NCBI GenBank assembly: GCA_033064195.1
Contig: JARBJD010000071.1
Coordinates: forward strand, 223,937-287,936
Length of the DNA: 64,000 bases
Direction: 5' to 3'
Origin: Blattamonas nauphoetae
Lineage: Eukaryota; Preaxostyla; Oxymonadida
Shown: positions 1 to 11,400 of the stretch, piece by piece
Layout: every line of letters begins with the position of its first letter
Position numbering within the stretch: position 1 is the stretch's first letter
The notes under the pieces: model-generated
What the model was told of the DNA's origin: nothing
Databases searched by the model: none
The model's input: the letters and a program-made list of their open reading frames with translations, nothing else
Program-made: the position numbers and the translations under genes

Positions 1-7
1 TAACAGT

Positions 8-56
8 TGAACTTTTCGTGGTTGTTCTTTCTCGATGCCTGGAGTGACTGAGCACG
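8..56 (+). repeat. Short direct repeat flanking gene A, copy 1
   Basis: A stretch of about 49 bases beginning tgaacttttcgtggttgttc recurs as a diverged copy at 3564-3612 (tgaacttttcctggttgtgc). A shorter third echo (acttttcctggttgtgctg) begins near 61. The two main copies bracket gene A in the same orientation. The origin is unknown: it may be a duplication junction or a small dispersed repeat. Confidence 0.5.
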
Positions 57-69
57 CACAACTTTTCCT

Positions 70-237
70 GGTTGTGCTGAGCCGAGTACGAAATGACTCA
101 TCTCCTCCACAAGGATCTTGGTCTGAATTATCCAAGGGGGAAACACCTCCCTGTTTAAACCCTGTCTCATCTCACAGTGTCGCAACGCAAAAGATCAATT
201 GTCAGCCAATTCTTTGATGCAATTGAGGAAATAAGGG
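70..237 (+). pseudogene. 3' end fragment of a gene C paralogue
   Basis: This stretch is closely similar to 46296-46460, the last part of gene C and its stop (…ttgatgcaattgaggaaataa). Only the tail of the coding region is present here. It is followed, as at the right-hand locus, by the same spacer and then by gene A. It therefore marks the left end of a duplicated block rather than a working gene. Nothing upstream of about 70 resembles the rest of gene C, but the window begins here, so a longer copy further left cannot be excluded. Confidence 0.55.
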
Positions 238-402
238 TGAAATCAACTCGAAATCATGACCTATAATCTTTCCAGAGTGACTCGTAGCTGGTCGAGGTGT
301 CGATGGGATGAAGACACGAATTGACAAAGTAGATGGGTCAGATCAAAGTTGTCTCCATCGTTCAACAGGCACCAGCCAATTTGAACCTGTTCACCTTCTC
401 AA

Positions 403-3400
403 ATGGAAGAAGAAGCTAAGCCTTTATTTGAGGATTTAGAAAATCTTCTGGCTCATGCGGATGATGAGCAAACTGTCACCAAACTTAGAAGTCGTCTTTC
501 CGGTTTGTTTGAGTTTCACTGACATTGTTTCCAACTTGATCAGATGAGAAGTTCAGGACTGTAATGTTTAAGAGCATGGGACAAGACACCTTTCGAAACT
601 TCGTTATTACTCACGAACCTCTCTCAGATTATGTGGTCTGACGATTTCATCTCCTCATTCTCTCTGAAGGATGTCTTGTCTTGCATTCTGGAATTCATGT
701 GCGAATGCAGTCTTTCTTTCACTGTTCTCATTCATTCACATTCGTTTCATCGCAGCCGAGGAATACTCTTCTGAATCAGAGATAACAAAGAAAAAGAAGA
801 GATTTTGGGACAGTGTCAATCGACTGAGTCATCATTTCATGGCCTCTCCAGAACTTTTTGAACTCGTATGCTCGTTCTTTGGTCGATTTTCCAGCTCTGG
901 ACAAAGCTACCATCAATTTCATTGGAAAATGAGTTTTCCGCTCTTCTGCTGGCCATGTCTCCAGTTCTTCGGGACTGTCACGTCACTTGCGGTGATATCT
1001 CGCCCCATCCATTCATCACTTTCCAAGCAAACACACTTGCTCATCAAGTCTTCTCAGTCTTGACATCCAATCGTCTTGAGCCAATGCGGTCCAAAGCTGT
1101 CTGTTGTGCAGTGTTTCTCCTCTTTTCTCGTTGCTCCGAGCCGAATCACGCTTCAGACTTCGAGTTCTTCTTCAAAACACAAACAGGACTCGAAGCCGAA
1201 GATATGGACACGCTCTGCAGAACAACCATCCATCCTTCGTTCCTCCAGTTGCCCTGCTTCACCGCTACCAATTTGGGAAACGACGATCTGACATTTGTTG
1301 GATGTGCCTCACGATTGTTGGAATATCACCAACAAATCTCGAAATCCGCTGTTCTCAACGAACGGGAAGGAGATGCGACGGAACTGCAAAATGTTGATTC
1401 CTCGATGATGCTATCCATCTTCGAGCTGAACATCCTCCTCGTCTGCACACTTCTGAGCCTGCCTTCTTCCACTTTCGACTCCATCACTCCCGACCATCCC
1501 ACCGAAGATGCATCCCACAAGGAAGATGCAGATGAGAACAGCACAGAAGAGGAGGAGGAAGAGGAAGTTGAAGAGCTCAACCAGTTGCGAACACTCCTCG
1601 TCAACACATTCTCCCTCCTTCTCGACTTCAGATTTTGGGAAGCACTTGGGAACGTCAACACACCCGATTTCTGCCTCCAAATTGAATCTTCTGCACTGCT
1701 TCTCTCGCACCCAACACTCCTCCCTCTCCTTCCACTCGTCAACAACAACCTCAGTGTGGTCACCTGGTCGGATGAGGACGAAGGCGGTTATTGCAAAAAC
1801 ATCACTCCTTCCATGCTCGTCTCCTTCGTGCGAGGAATGTGTCACGAAGGAACAGACATCTCAGACGAGCTAGCTGCAAGCATCGCCAAAATCATGCACA
1901 AAGTCTTCTTTGGATTCTGGTATTCACCAAATGATCAAGAGCACGGACCACAGAACAGACAACTTTTCCCAACAGTCCAATATTTCGTGAAGGAACTCAA
2001 CGAGGTGAAGGACGAACCATCACAACGACGAATTGTAGTGTGTCTGTGGGCGCTGGGAACGGCCAGCAATGGGAAGCAGTTTTGTGGCACAGGAGCATCA
2101 ATCAGTCTGGCTGAGATTCTATCAAGTGGAGTCGACGATCGTCTCGCTCTCTTCATCCTCCGCTTCTTTGCATCTGCCCTCACTCTTCGAGACTTTCCGT
2201 GGTCAGAACGACAAGATGACGTCTTCGTCACTGCTGTCCCACACATCCTCACCTACACCCAACGTGTTGACTTCCCTCTTTTGTCGAAGCTGGCATGGGA
2301 TGCGATCCATTTGTTGGTGAAGAGACACAGACCTGATAACTGCCATGATAAAGCATCCGACCAGGCCAATGCTCTCTTCAACGACGTTGTTCGGATCCTG
2401 CCCCAGTCGATCGAGTTGTTTGTGGACTCGCTTCGAACTGCCTCTGGAGACGATGCACTCGCAAAGAAGGCCGTGCTGGTTGGAATCACAGCAGCAATCA
2501 ACACTTTTGCTGAAAATGGAAAAAGGCCAATTTTCACGCCACTCATCATCTCTCTTCATACTCTCCTCACCACATTCCAAGTCGACATCATCAACACCCA
2601 CTATCTCGACATCTTCGATTTCTACTCGTGCTCTGATATGGCCTTCTCCATCACAGATGATTCTCTCTGCTTCTCATTTCTCCAAATCAGTCCATCCTCT
2701 CCCCATCCTGATGACGTACTCTCCACTCTCACACTTTCCATTCTCGACGACCTCCTTCATGGAACATGTCCACAGGAGTGTCCTCACTTCAACATCAACT
2801 GGCACACATTCGACTCAATCGGCCATCAAGCTCAAGTGTACGTTCTCTTCCGCCTCTTTGCTCATCTCCTGTCAGCTTTCTGTGACAATGGGGAGAGATT
2901 TTGTGATCCAAATGACATTTGGTGTGTCGGATTGAACTTGATTACATTCCTTGATAATCGGGTTGTCCCTCTCCAGCACTTCCCTCTCGCTCAGATGCTG
3001 TTCAGAGAGATGATTGAGTCGATCCAACACCGTGTCATGCGGCACAGCGATCATACCGGGAAGAGACACAAATATCGGAGCGTCGATCTTGGCGACGACT
3101 TCCATCAAGCGATCGACTTTCTCTTCCAACCAACCACTCCACACACTCTTGTTCTGCCGCTCTTTGCTCTCCGAACAGTTCTTCTCCTCGAACACAATCC
3201 ACGCATCGATCTCTCCACTGTTAAACGAGTCCGTTTCATCCCGCCAGGACGACCACCTCCTCCGATTCGTCTCATCTCAACACCAAACCGAGCTCTGCTG
3301 CCGTTGACCAACACAGTCGACGAGTGGACGAGGCTGCTGGTGGAAGAAGGGCTGGAGGATGTGGTTGTGTTTCTGACGAGCGAGATGATGGTCCCGATGA

Positions 3401-3522
3401 GTCAAGTGATGGGGATGAACATCTTCGCGGATTCGCGCGCCAGGCATGCACAAGAGGTTGAAAGACTAAGACAGGAACAGACAGAAAATAACAACATTTC
3501 TAGAGGGTATTGGTTTTTGTGA
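403..3522 (+). CDS. Uncharacterised large protein (gene A), intron-containing 5' end
   Basis: The long open part runs from about 868 to a TGA at 3520-3522 and codes for roughly 880 residues, rich in Leu, Ser and His, with an acidic run near 1540-1575 (codons for repeated Glu). I recognise no domain; the helical, leucine-rich texture suggests an ARM/HEAT-like fold (inference). A better start is the ATG at 403: its first exon (MEEEAKPLF…) ends at 502, and a 41-bp GT-AG intron at 503-543 is conserved in the paralogue at 46706-46746. A second likely intron lies at about 868-896 (gtatgctcg…ttccag). The exons between 544 and 868 are not resolved. The paralogue at 46606-47517 matches only up to about 1290. 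The product and role are unknown. Confidence 0.6.
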
Positions 3523-3563
3523 TGTCGCTCTTCTCATCTCTGGTGAGAAGTGAAGGTGACAGG

Positions 3564-3612
3564 TGAACTTTTCCTGGTTGTGCTTTCTCGTTGCCAGGAG
3601 TGGCAGAACATG
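3564..3612 (+). repeat. Short direct repeat flanking gene A, copy 2
   Basis: Diverged copy of 8-56, just downstream of the gene A stop and in the same orientation. The stretch 3613-4110 between this repeat and gene D holds no gene I can support. Confidence 0.45.
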
Positions 3613-4111
3613 TCCAACTCTTCATGTCGATAATCGGAGGCACCAGACACTTCTTTGACTCTCGATTGGACATTCTTCACTGATGCTATGAAACAGCGAG
3701 GAAAACGGGGTAGTGAGTGAGAAAGTGTGAAATTCATGAATTGCTATTCTATGTATTATTTCTCGTTTTGGCAGAAGTCGCGAGTTTGGGGTTTTGTGAA
3801 GGGTGAGATTAAGCGAGAACAGTCGATGAAATGTGTGATTTGAGAGATCCAATGAAAAATTTTGCGAAAAATTTAGCTAAAATATGAATTGACTCTGTTT
3901 AAGACATTCTTGAAAAAAGAGATTCAGGTCACAGTTTCGTTAGTGAGATAATGGGAGAAGGATGAGTGGAGATTGTGGCTTTCAATGATAGTGAGAGAAC
4001 AGGAGATGGCGAGAAAAACTGAAAGAGTCAGAGCAAAGACAATTAAGTTTGTCTGTGCGAGACAAGTTGCGTATCGAGTGACCAGAATTGATCTCGACAT
4101 CGTTTTGGTCC

Positions 4112-5988
4112 TCACCAGTTCAGATAAAGCCATTTCTTGTTCAGAAATTGATGAATTTGCCATTCGAACACATCCTGCACGCCCTCCTCGCAGCAGTCCA
4201 TCCATCCTTGCTTTAGCAGTTTCAACTCTTTAGGTTGTAAGAACCTAAAACGAGTGTATTGGAGAGTCCAGGGGAAGTGGGAGTTGGTCATGGAGAGGGT
4301 GACAGTGTAATTCATCAGATGGATCCAAAATCCAATTTTCTTCATCACAGCAAGTGACGAAGAATGGAAATACGAAATTTTGAGAAGATGCTGTGAGAGA
4401 CTGTAAAGAGTGGTTGGTGAGATGGTTTCAAGGCAGCTTGGGGAGAAGACGAAATGCAAGAACGGTTGCAGTGAAAGCAGTGAGGTGTTGAGCACTTCCG
4501 CTGGGAGTCGTCGCTGTTCCTCGAACGTCCCTCCATTTTGAAAAGCATAGGGATGGAGGAAAGAATGGAGAAAATTCACAAAAAAGATTGTGACAGTCTC
4601 CGCATTGGCCAGAGAGAGTGGCAGAGGTTGATTGCGGTGTCTGTGAGAGGGGGATGGGGAATGGACAGCAGCCATCCGACAACATCTTTGAATGTGTCCA
4701 CAGCGTCTCCGTCTTCACCGAAGAGAGTCAGGAAATCGTTGACACGAATTTGTGGATGGTCCTCTGGAGATAAACACGAAGAAACGAACGATCCGACCAT
4801 TTCCAACATGACAGGATCGCGATGAGTCGGCAATGTGGTCTGAAAGTGGGTAAATATCGTTTTCACGAAGGTGCTGATTCTTGGCATGACTGCGGGGAGA
4901 TGTGAACCCTTAGCAGAAGAACATGAAGTAAAAAACATCAAAATAATCATACGGTTGGATTTGGGGAGTCTTGGGTCAGATTTTTAATGCAAAACAGCGC
5001 CTTCTTGACGATTCGAGGTTTGTGGAACATTTCTGCAACAGGATCAGCATATCCGAGAATGTGCCCATCGCTCATTTGAACAATAATCTCTTCAAGAGCG
5101 ACAACTTTCGCGGTGAGTGCGTTTAGAACGGTGTCGGACAGGATTGGCGACGAATGGTGGATTCGGTAACGCACAGCTGTTTCAGACAAATCTGACGGTG
5201 ATACCTGAAATTTCCGGTGGAAGAGCAGCTCAGCCACGATATGAAATGACTGTGGATCTGTTGCCAGGAAGAAAGGGAGCAGAATTGAGAGTTCCAAAGT
5301 TGGTGACGGTATTCGAACAGAGAATGTTTCTGAAACGGTCACAACATGGCTTAAAATGTGCTGGTATGGTTCGGAGAGTTCATTTTCAGGAGAATTTGCG
5401 ATGGCAGTGGCAAAGAAGGTCAGAGTTGGGATGAATGTGGATGAGAAGAATCCCTTCGCTATAAAGGACGTAATAAACGATTCGTCGCGGGAATGATCAG
5501 CAAGTGATTCCCAACACTGCACAGAGATATGATAACAAGGAGAATCACACAAAGAGGCTAAGTTCGAGAGTTGATTCGTTGGGGAGAAGATATTGCGTGA
5601 ATAATGAAGACAGGGGTTTCCCAAGATACAATCGAATCCAATTTGATCCCAGCATTGTTCCTATAAACGTGAAAAGTCGAGTAAGCTCATACCGCAACGA
5701 TGAAGAACGCGGAAGCAGCGAAGCTGATTGAAGAGTGAAAATATGAAGAATATATACAACCACAGGTGGATTAGGAAAGGCATGAATCGCATTTCGAAAT
5801 TTTTGGGTCACTGAACAGTTCAGTAATTGTTCAGCTTGCAGGGCTGTCGCTGAAAACGATTCAGGGGATAAAGACGAACTCAAATCAACATAGCATTCAT
5901 CGAGAAGATTAATCACTTGAGATTCACTGTTTGCAAGGGACAGACTTCGATAAAACGGTCGTGGAAAAGCATCCGCTCTCTTCGACAT
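4112..5988 (-). pseudogene. Uncharacterised protein (gene D), probably inactivated by a 100-bp deletion
   Basis: The gene reads right to left from ATG at 5988 (MSKRADAFPRPF…) to TGA at 4112. It is the inverted paralogue of D' at 49039-51015 and similar along its full length. At least two short GT-AG introns are shared: one joins …LELS to …CWESLADHS, and one of about 44 bp precedes GSHLPAVMPR. Compared with D', it lacks 100 bases at about 4629-4634, where D' has two copies of CAATCA 100 bases apart and this copy has one. Because 100 is not a multiple of three, the downstream exon (…LANAETVTIFF…WLYLNW) falls in another frame. I know no family for this protein; alpha-helical repeat character is a guess. 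Confidence 0.6.
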
Positions 5989-6098
5989 TTTTTGATGGAG
6001 AGATCACTCATTTCGGACATTATACATTTCATATTTTCCTCTCTCAATTCGTCTGTGCCCATCTCCTCAGTTTCATCACTTCAATATTGTGGGGTCGG

Positions 6099-7466
6099 TC
6101 ACTGAAACGAGCGAATGGTGAAGTGAATAGGTGAACATGATTCGGGAAGTGGTTGAGTGGAGGGCATTCTGATATAACCAATTCGAATCGTCCTGTTCCT
6201 CATGAGTGATCCATTGTCTTCATTAGCAACTTCCTCCGAATTATCCTCTTCTTCGTCGTCCTGTTCTTCGCCCTCGTCATCTGCGTATTCTGGCGAACTC
6301 ATACCCGCGTGTAAATCAGAGAATTCGTCGTTTTCATCTGAGGCTTCTGACTGAGACTGTTCTTCTTGCCCTTCGTTTTCGTCTTCTTGCACTTCGCTTT
6401 CGTCGTCTTGCTCTTCGTTTTCGTCTTCTTGCTCTTCGTTTTCGTCTTCGTCCTCGTCGGCAATTTCCTCATCCTCCTCCTGCTCCTCCTGTTCATCTGT
6501 TTCTTCGAACGATTCGTCGTCCTCGTCTTCGTGATCCGAGTTTGAGGGTTCTGATGAGCTTTCCTCTCTGAATTGTCCGTGGATCACACGCTTCTCCGCC
6601 TCTTTTTCAACATCAATCGGTATTTCGTCATCAGATGAGCATGCATCGTCATAATTATTCTCTCCGTTGCTTCTGAATTCTTTGAATCGTCTGGACACAT
6701 TCGGCCGGTATTCTCTGCGAAACTTGATCAACGGGATCAGTTTGGCAGCTATCGGGCGGAGGATCAGGACTTTCTTGGCATAATCCGCGATGGGATCGCT
6801 GTTGTGGAAGGAGACCATTTCGGCGGCGTCCTCCAACCCTTCCTCCAGTAAGGGATGATGGAAGTGGAGCACACGCACACGGCGCATGCGGAGACACACA
6901 AACAGGATCTTGAGATCGGAGAAGAGGAAGTTGTCAGATTTTGTTTGGTCCAAGTGAGCAAGCAGCTTGGGTGCGATGTCCTGTTTGAGAAGGGTGTTCG
7001 CCGCCTTGTGGAACTTCACGAGAATCCAATGAAGGCATTGTTCACGTGAGTTAATGCCTTGAAGATCAGATTTCGGAGTGACAGGAAACGGTTCGAAATC
7101 GACCACAAATGTTGCCCAGTGGGCTTTAATGTTCCTCCACAGTCTCCGACAACGGTGATCGGAAGTCACCCAGCTGTTGGTCAGACACTGCAGGATTGCA
7201 GTGAGAACACCTCGCCAGATTGTATCGGGATTGTTGCGACTTTTGCTCCATTCTTCGATGTATGAAGAAAATTCCTCTGAATCTTTCTCCAGTTTGTGTT
7301 GGAGATCATCTTGAACATATCCAGCATTGGACCACATATAATATTTCACGGCGTATTGTTCAGGTTCATTGATGTACGGGTCGATTGACATCATGAACTC
7401 CGCTGCTTGTGCGGTGATGTCCTCGTCAGAACGATATTGATCCAATATTGTGCTCCTAAACAACAT
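6099..7466 (-). CDS. Uncharacterised protein with acidic repeat tail (gene B)
   Basis: An uninterrupted 455-residue frame from ATG at 7466 to TGA at 6099. Residues 1 to about 280 look globular and helical (…CLHWILVKFHKAA…, LLEEGLEDAAEM), a texture shared with the C-terminal part of gene A. The rest is an extreme Asp/Glu/Gln tract built from degenerate repeats (EEQDDE, VQEDENEGQ), encoded around 6240-6540. The sequence upstream of the ATG is also similar at the right-hand locus (around 47690), with an AG just before the coding start, so a 5' exon may exist. The partner copy B' (47728-48930) is broken. The function is not recognised; acidic tails of this sort are common in histone-binding or ribosome-biogenesis factors, but nothing specific supports that here. 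Confidence 0.65.
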   Translation of the reverse strand: MLFRSTILDQYRSDEDITAQAAEFMMSIDPYINEPEQYAVKYYMWSNAGYVQDDLQHKLEKDSEEFSSYIEEWSKSRNNPDTIWRGVLTAILQCLTNSWVTSDHRCRRLWRNIKAHWATFVVDFEPFPVTPKSDLQGINSREQCLHWILVKFHKAANTLLKQDIAPKLLAHLDQTKSDNFLFSDLKILFVCLRMRRVRVLHFHHPLLEEGLEDAAEMVSFHNSDPIADYAKKVLILRPIAAKLIPLIKFRREYRPNVSRRFKEFRSNGENNYDDACSSDDEIPIDVEKEAEKRVIHGQFREESSSEPSNSDHEDEDDESFEETDEQEEQEEDEEIADEDEDENEEQEDENEEQDDESEVQEDENEGQEEQSQSEASDENDEFSDLHAGMSSPEYADDEGEEQDDEEEDNSEEVANEDNGSLMRNRTIRIGYIRMPSTQPLPESCSPIHFTIRSFQ

Positions 7467-7479
7467 AACATATCACAAG

Positions 7480-8440
7480 GAACATACATTCAATCTGACC
7501 AGAGAAGTCCCGTTTCGATCTGAACCCATACTCCTATTTCAGGTGCAATGTTCAAAACAAGTGAGCCTATCGTCAATGGATGTGATGCAGAATAGGTGAG
7601 CGGCAAGTTGTTGTCAAGATGACAAATAGTTTATATGATGAAAGTCTTTTTGATGGCCAGTATTCAGAAAAAAAGATAAAGAAAGGATAGAAAGTGAAGT
7701 GTGTCATGTCCCCATTGAAAATCATGTTTAGCTGTGAAACTAACCCTCAGCGGGATAAACGAATGATGCGAGACGACGCTCCCTTTCGGGTGAACCAGTG
7801 AAAGGCGAAGTGGGAACGAAAAGAACTCAATATGCTCGAGATGATATGCCCGAGTGTTGACGTGAATTGACATGTGTCGTGCAATTTCCTCCAAACGAAG
7901 ACAGATCCAAAACAAGAACACGAAGAAAAAAGATGGTTTGTCGTTCACGACACAATGAAGATGTCAGAACACAATGAAGAGTTCCCTGTGAATAGTGAGG
8001 TTCACAGGTGCGGATAATTGGATGACACGTCAGTGTTGAGGAGAAGACAAAGCGAGTGTCCTGTCAAATGACAAGATTGCCGCGAGATGGGTGGGGTGTG
8101 ATGATGTCTCAAATCTGCAGATCGCATGTGAGTCATCTCGTGTGAAGTGAGATCTCTAACGCCTTTAATTCTCTTCCCAAACAACACTGGTCGACGTGTG
8201 GAAGACGAGGTATGTCTCAGATGTCTGAGTGGGTGGCTACTCTGTTCTGTTGCTCCGATGCAGATCCGAACTCTGCAAATAGGATCGCGACGTGACAATC
8301 AAGAAATGTGGTGTGGATGAGCTTACAGAACATTCTGAGACGAGTGACGTGTTCTCCAACTCCGGAGTGGTTGAAATGAAGATTCGATGTGAATGCCTAA
8401 TGATGATTGTGTGACGTGATTGTTCTTCCTCTCAGACGTG
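7480..8440. other. Intergenic, no gene seen
   Basis: Between the start of gene B and the stop of the giant receptor gene I find only short frames without recognisable protein character. It probably holds the gene B promoter and the 3' untranslated part of the receptor gene. Confidence 0.5.
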
Positions 8441-11400
8441 TCATTGGATCACTTGAACGTTGTCTCCAAACAGCTTTGTTCCTGGTTGTCCTTTCGGTTC
8501 GAAGAAGGATGCCACTGTGTCCAGCGATGGTCGTTCAGACGGGTTCAGATGAAGACACTCTTCGATCAGTGATTTCAGATCGTCGTCTTTCACTCCATCC
8601 ATCTTCGGAAGAAGGCCAGAGCACAGCTGACGAGACGCGTTCGACGCATCAATCTCTCCAAATGGAACAAGTCCTGTCTCAATCTCCCAAAGCAGAATTC
8701 CCAGACTGAACACTGCACACTGCTGTGTGTCCACATTCCGCGCATTGTTTGCAACTTCCGGCGCCTGCCATCTCATCGTCTCCTGTCGCCCCGCTGCCCG
8801 AACTGCGGGGCTCTCTGCAAAAAAAGAGCTCGCTGGCGTCCCTTCTGTTGGATCAGCAAAGTGTGGGATCGATGAAACCAGCGAGTTTCCGGTGTGGGCG
8901 ATCATTGCAGGTTGTATCAAATCATCTTCTGGAGTTGCCATCTCCACCGCATCTCCTCCTCCAACTCCCATCGATCGCTGTGTCAGGTTCCGACGAGGGG
9001 GAGCGCTCGGAACGGCAACATCGTCGTTCAGTTTGAAGTGTGGTTGACCATTCTCGTCGAAGAAGATCCAGTGTGGGTTCAGTCGAGTGAAGATCGGGCG
9101 ATTCGGTTGCAACTTCGCCAGACGTGCCAATCCAATCACAATCTTCTTTTGAATGTCAATCTTGTCGATTGCAGCGTGATTCGGTCCATGTAGCATCGAA
9201 TACAGCGTGTTCTTCTTCTCAACACACATAATCTCCACACCCTGTTCAACTCTCAACACCTCAACAACCTCCGCTTTCGGTCGAGATGGTTCTGGCTTGT
9301 CCTCGCCAGGCAGTTTAGTGTATCCAGAGAGATTGGTGTCGATCATGAATGTCTTGTCCTGATGTCCAGCGTCGACAACTCTGGTTGATGCTCCGCTCAT
9401 TTGGAAATCATCCACAATCATCAATTTGTCCTCAACGGTGTCGATTTCGTCTTGGGCTTTCATTTCTTGAGCTTTCTGTTTGGCTTTCTGTTTTTGGCGG
9501 CGACGGAGAAGAATGATGAGGATGAGAAGGAAGAGGAAAAGGGCAACAAGGCCTCCAATCAAAGGACCCAGCCATTTCATCGTGTTCTTTGTTAGAGCCT
9601 TTCGTTCGTCTGAAGCACTGTTCTTCACAAGAATCCATTCTGATGTCATTTCGCCCTCTCCATATTCCAGCCTTCCATGCCACTCAAATGTCGAGTTCAA
9701 GGTGATTGATGAGAGAGGGAGGACAAACTCCAATTTTGATTCTGTCCATTTCGTTGTGGAGATGGTTGTCAGGTCGATCGATTGTTGTTTGGGATTCTCA
9801 TTGTTCTTCACTTCAAACAGGTTCAGTTTGAGGCCACAAGGGACAAACAACAATCCACTCAGCGAGAACGAGAACGACTTGTCCTTCTTGTTCTGCGAAC
9901 AGCTCGACTCTTTCTTGTTCAGCTTCGGAACGAAGAACGGTGCGAATGTCCGAGTCTTGTTCGTCCACACTTCGCAATCCTCCTCAGCCGAGATCCACAT
10001 CGACTCCGACTCCAACCCATCTCCTCCCGAAAGGCTTCCAACTGTCAGCTTGCTTTGTCCAACACATCTGATGTTTCTGTGGACTGAAGTGAATGTTGGA
10101 TCGTTTGGCGTGTTGTCGTGGAAGATGGCCCCTTCGACTGTCAGAGACGAATTCTCGATGAACAAGGCACCATCGTCGAGATCGATGAAAGAAGTTGATC
10201 GGAGATCGCATGTGGTGTTCACGAGGCGGAGAAGACCAGTGTTCCATTCGCAGAGGCCTTCTGTGTTGGATGAGAGAGGCTGTGTGATTCCGACAAAGGA
10301 CGAGAAACCGATGGAGAGGTCTTCGACATCGGTGCTGATGATGAGCTCTCCAACTTTGCATTTCTTCATGTCAACATTTTGGAGAGAGACTGATTTGGTT
10401 CCTGTCAGAACGAATGGCGAGGCGGAGAAGTTGAGTGAGTCCAGTTTCAGATTGTTCACGTTCAGTGTGTTTTCATTCATCACAAACAATCCCGTTTTGA
10501 TCGAAGACGACGAGATCAGCGAGCACTGAGACACCGAAAGTGTTCCTCCTCCAAGCTCAAACACTCCAGCAGGCGACACCAGCAGAGAAAGAGAGACATC
10601 AAACACAAGATCGGTCAGGGTCGTCTTTGCGTCTGATCCAGACACACTCACCAGCTGACCATTCCCAACAAACGCCAACACATCCTTCCCATTCTCTCCA
10701 GAAATGCTCACTGCGCGGTTCTCAATCACAACTTCCCCATCCACTCTTCCCTTCCCAATCACAACAACAGATCGTTGTGTCGTCAATCGCATCCCTTCGT
10801 TCACGGTCAGACACGCCAGAACCTCCCCTCCACACAAAGGATGGTCTTCCCGACTCTTCTCACTCGACACAACAATCGCCGATCCCTCTCGCGGGTACCA
10901 TTCGTACAGAAGCGAGAACGGGTTGTATCCAGCAACTCCCACTTTCGAGGCCGAGTTCACTGCCACTCCTCGAATCGGAGAAGACACGTTGAACGTCCCC
11001 TCCCAGCTCGCTTGAGCGAGTGCGGTTGGGTTTCTGTCTGTCAACTCAACCCATCGTTCTTCCGATCCTCCAAAACAGGACAAGAACTTCGTCTGCTTCA
11101 CTGAGACTGATCCCTTCTCGCTTGTTGTGTGAACAACGGTCGCGTTCAGAGTCGAGCGAGTGATGTCAGAGAAGGTGCAGGATTCAATCTCCACAACTCC
11201 GTCTGACTCGATCAACGCGGAGGACTCCATTTGCATTGCGGAGAACGACGATGAGGCGATTTGAAGGTGACCATCCTCAACAGCAATCAATTCAGACGAG
11301 AACGTCTTGTTCTGTCCATCAAACTCAATCGACGACAATTTCAGAGTTCCTGCGTCATTCATGAACAGAAGAGGATTGGGAGAGGCGGGATGGAGATGGA

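Noticed and set aside
9480-10529. Plus-strand open frame of about 349 codons
   Set aside because: It lies opposite the membrane span and ectodomain of the receptor gene, has Arg/Ser/His-rich shadow composition and contains no recognisable motif.
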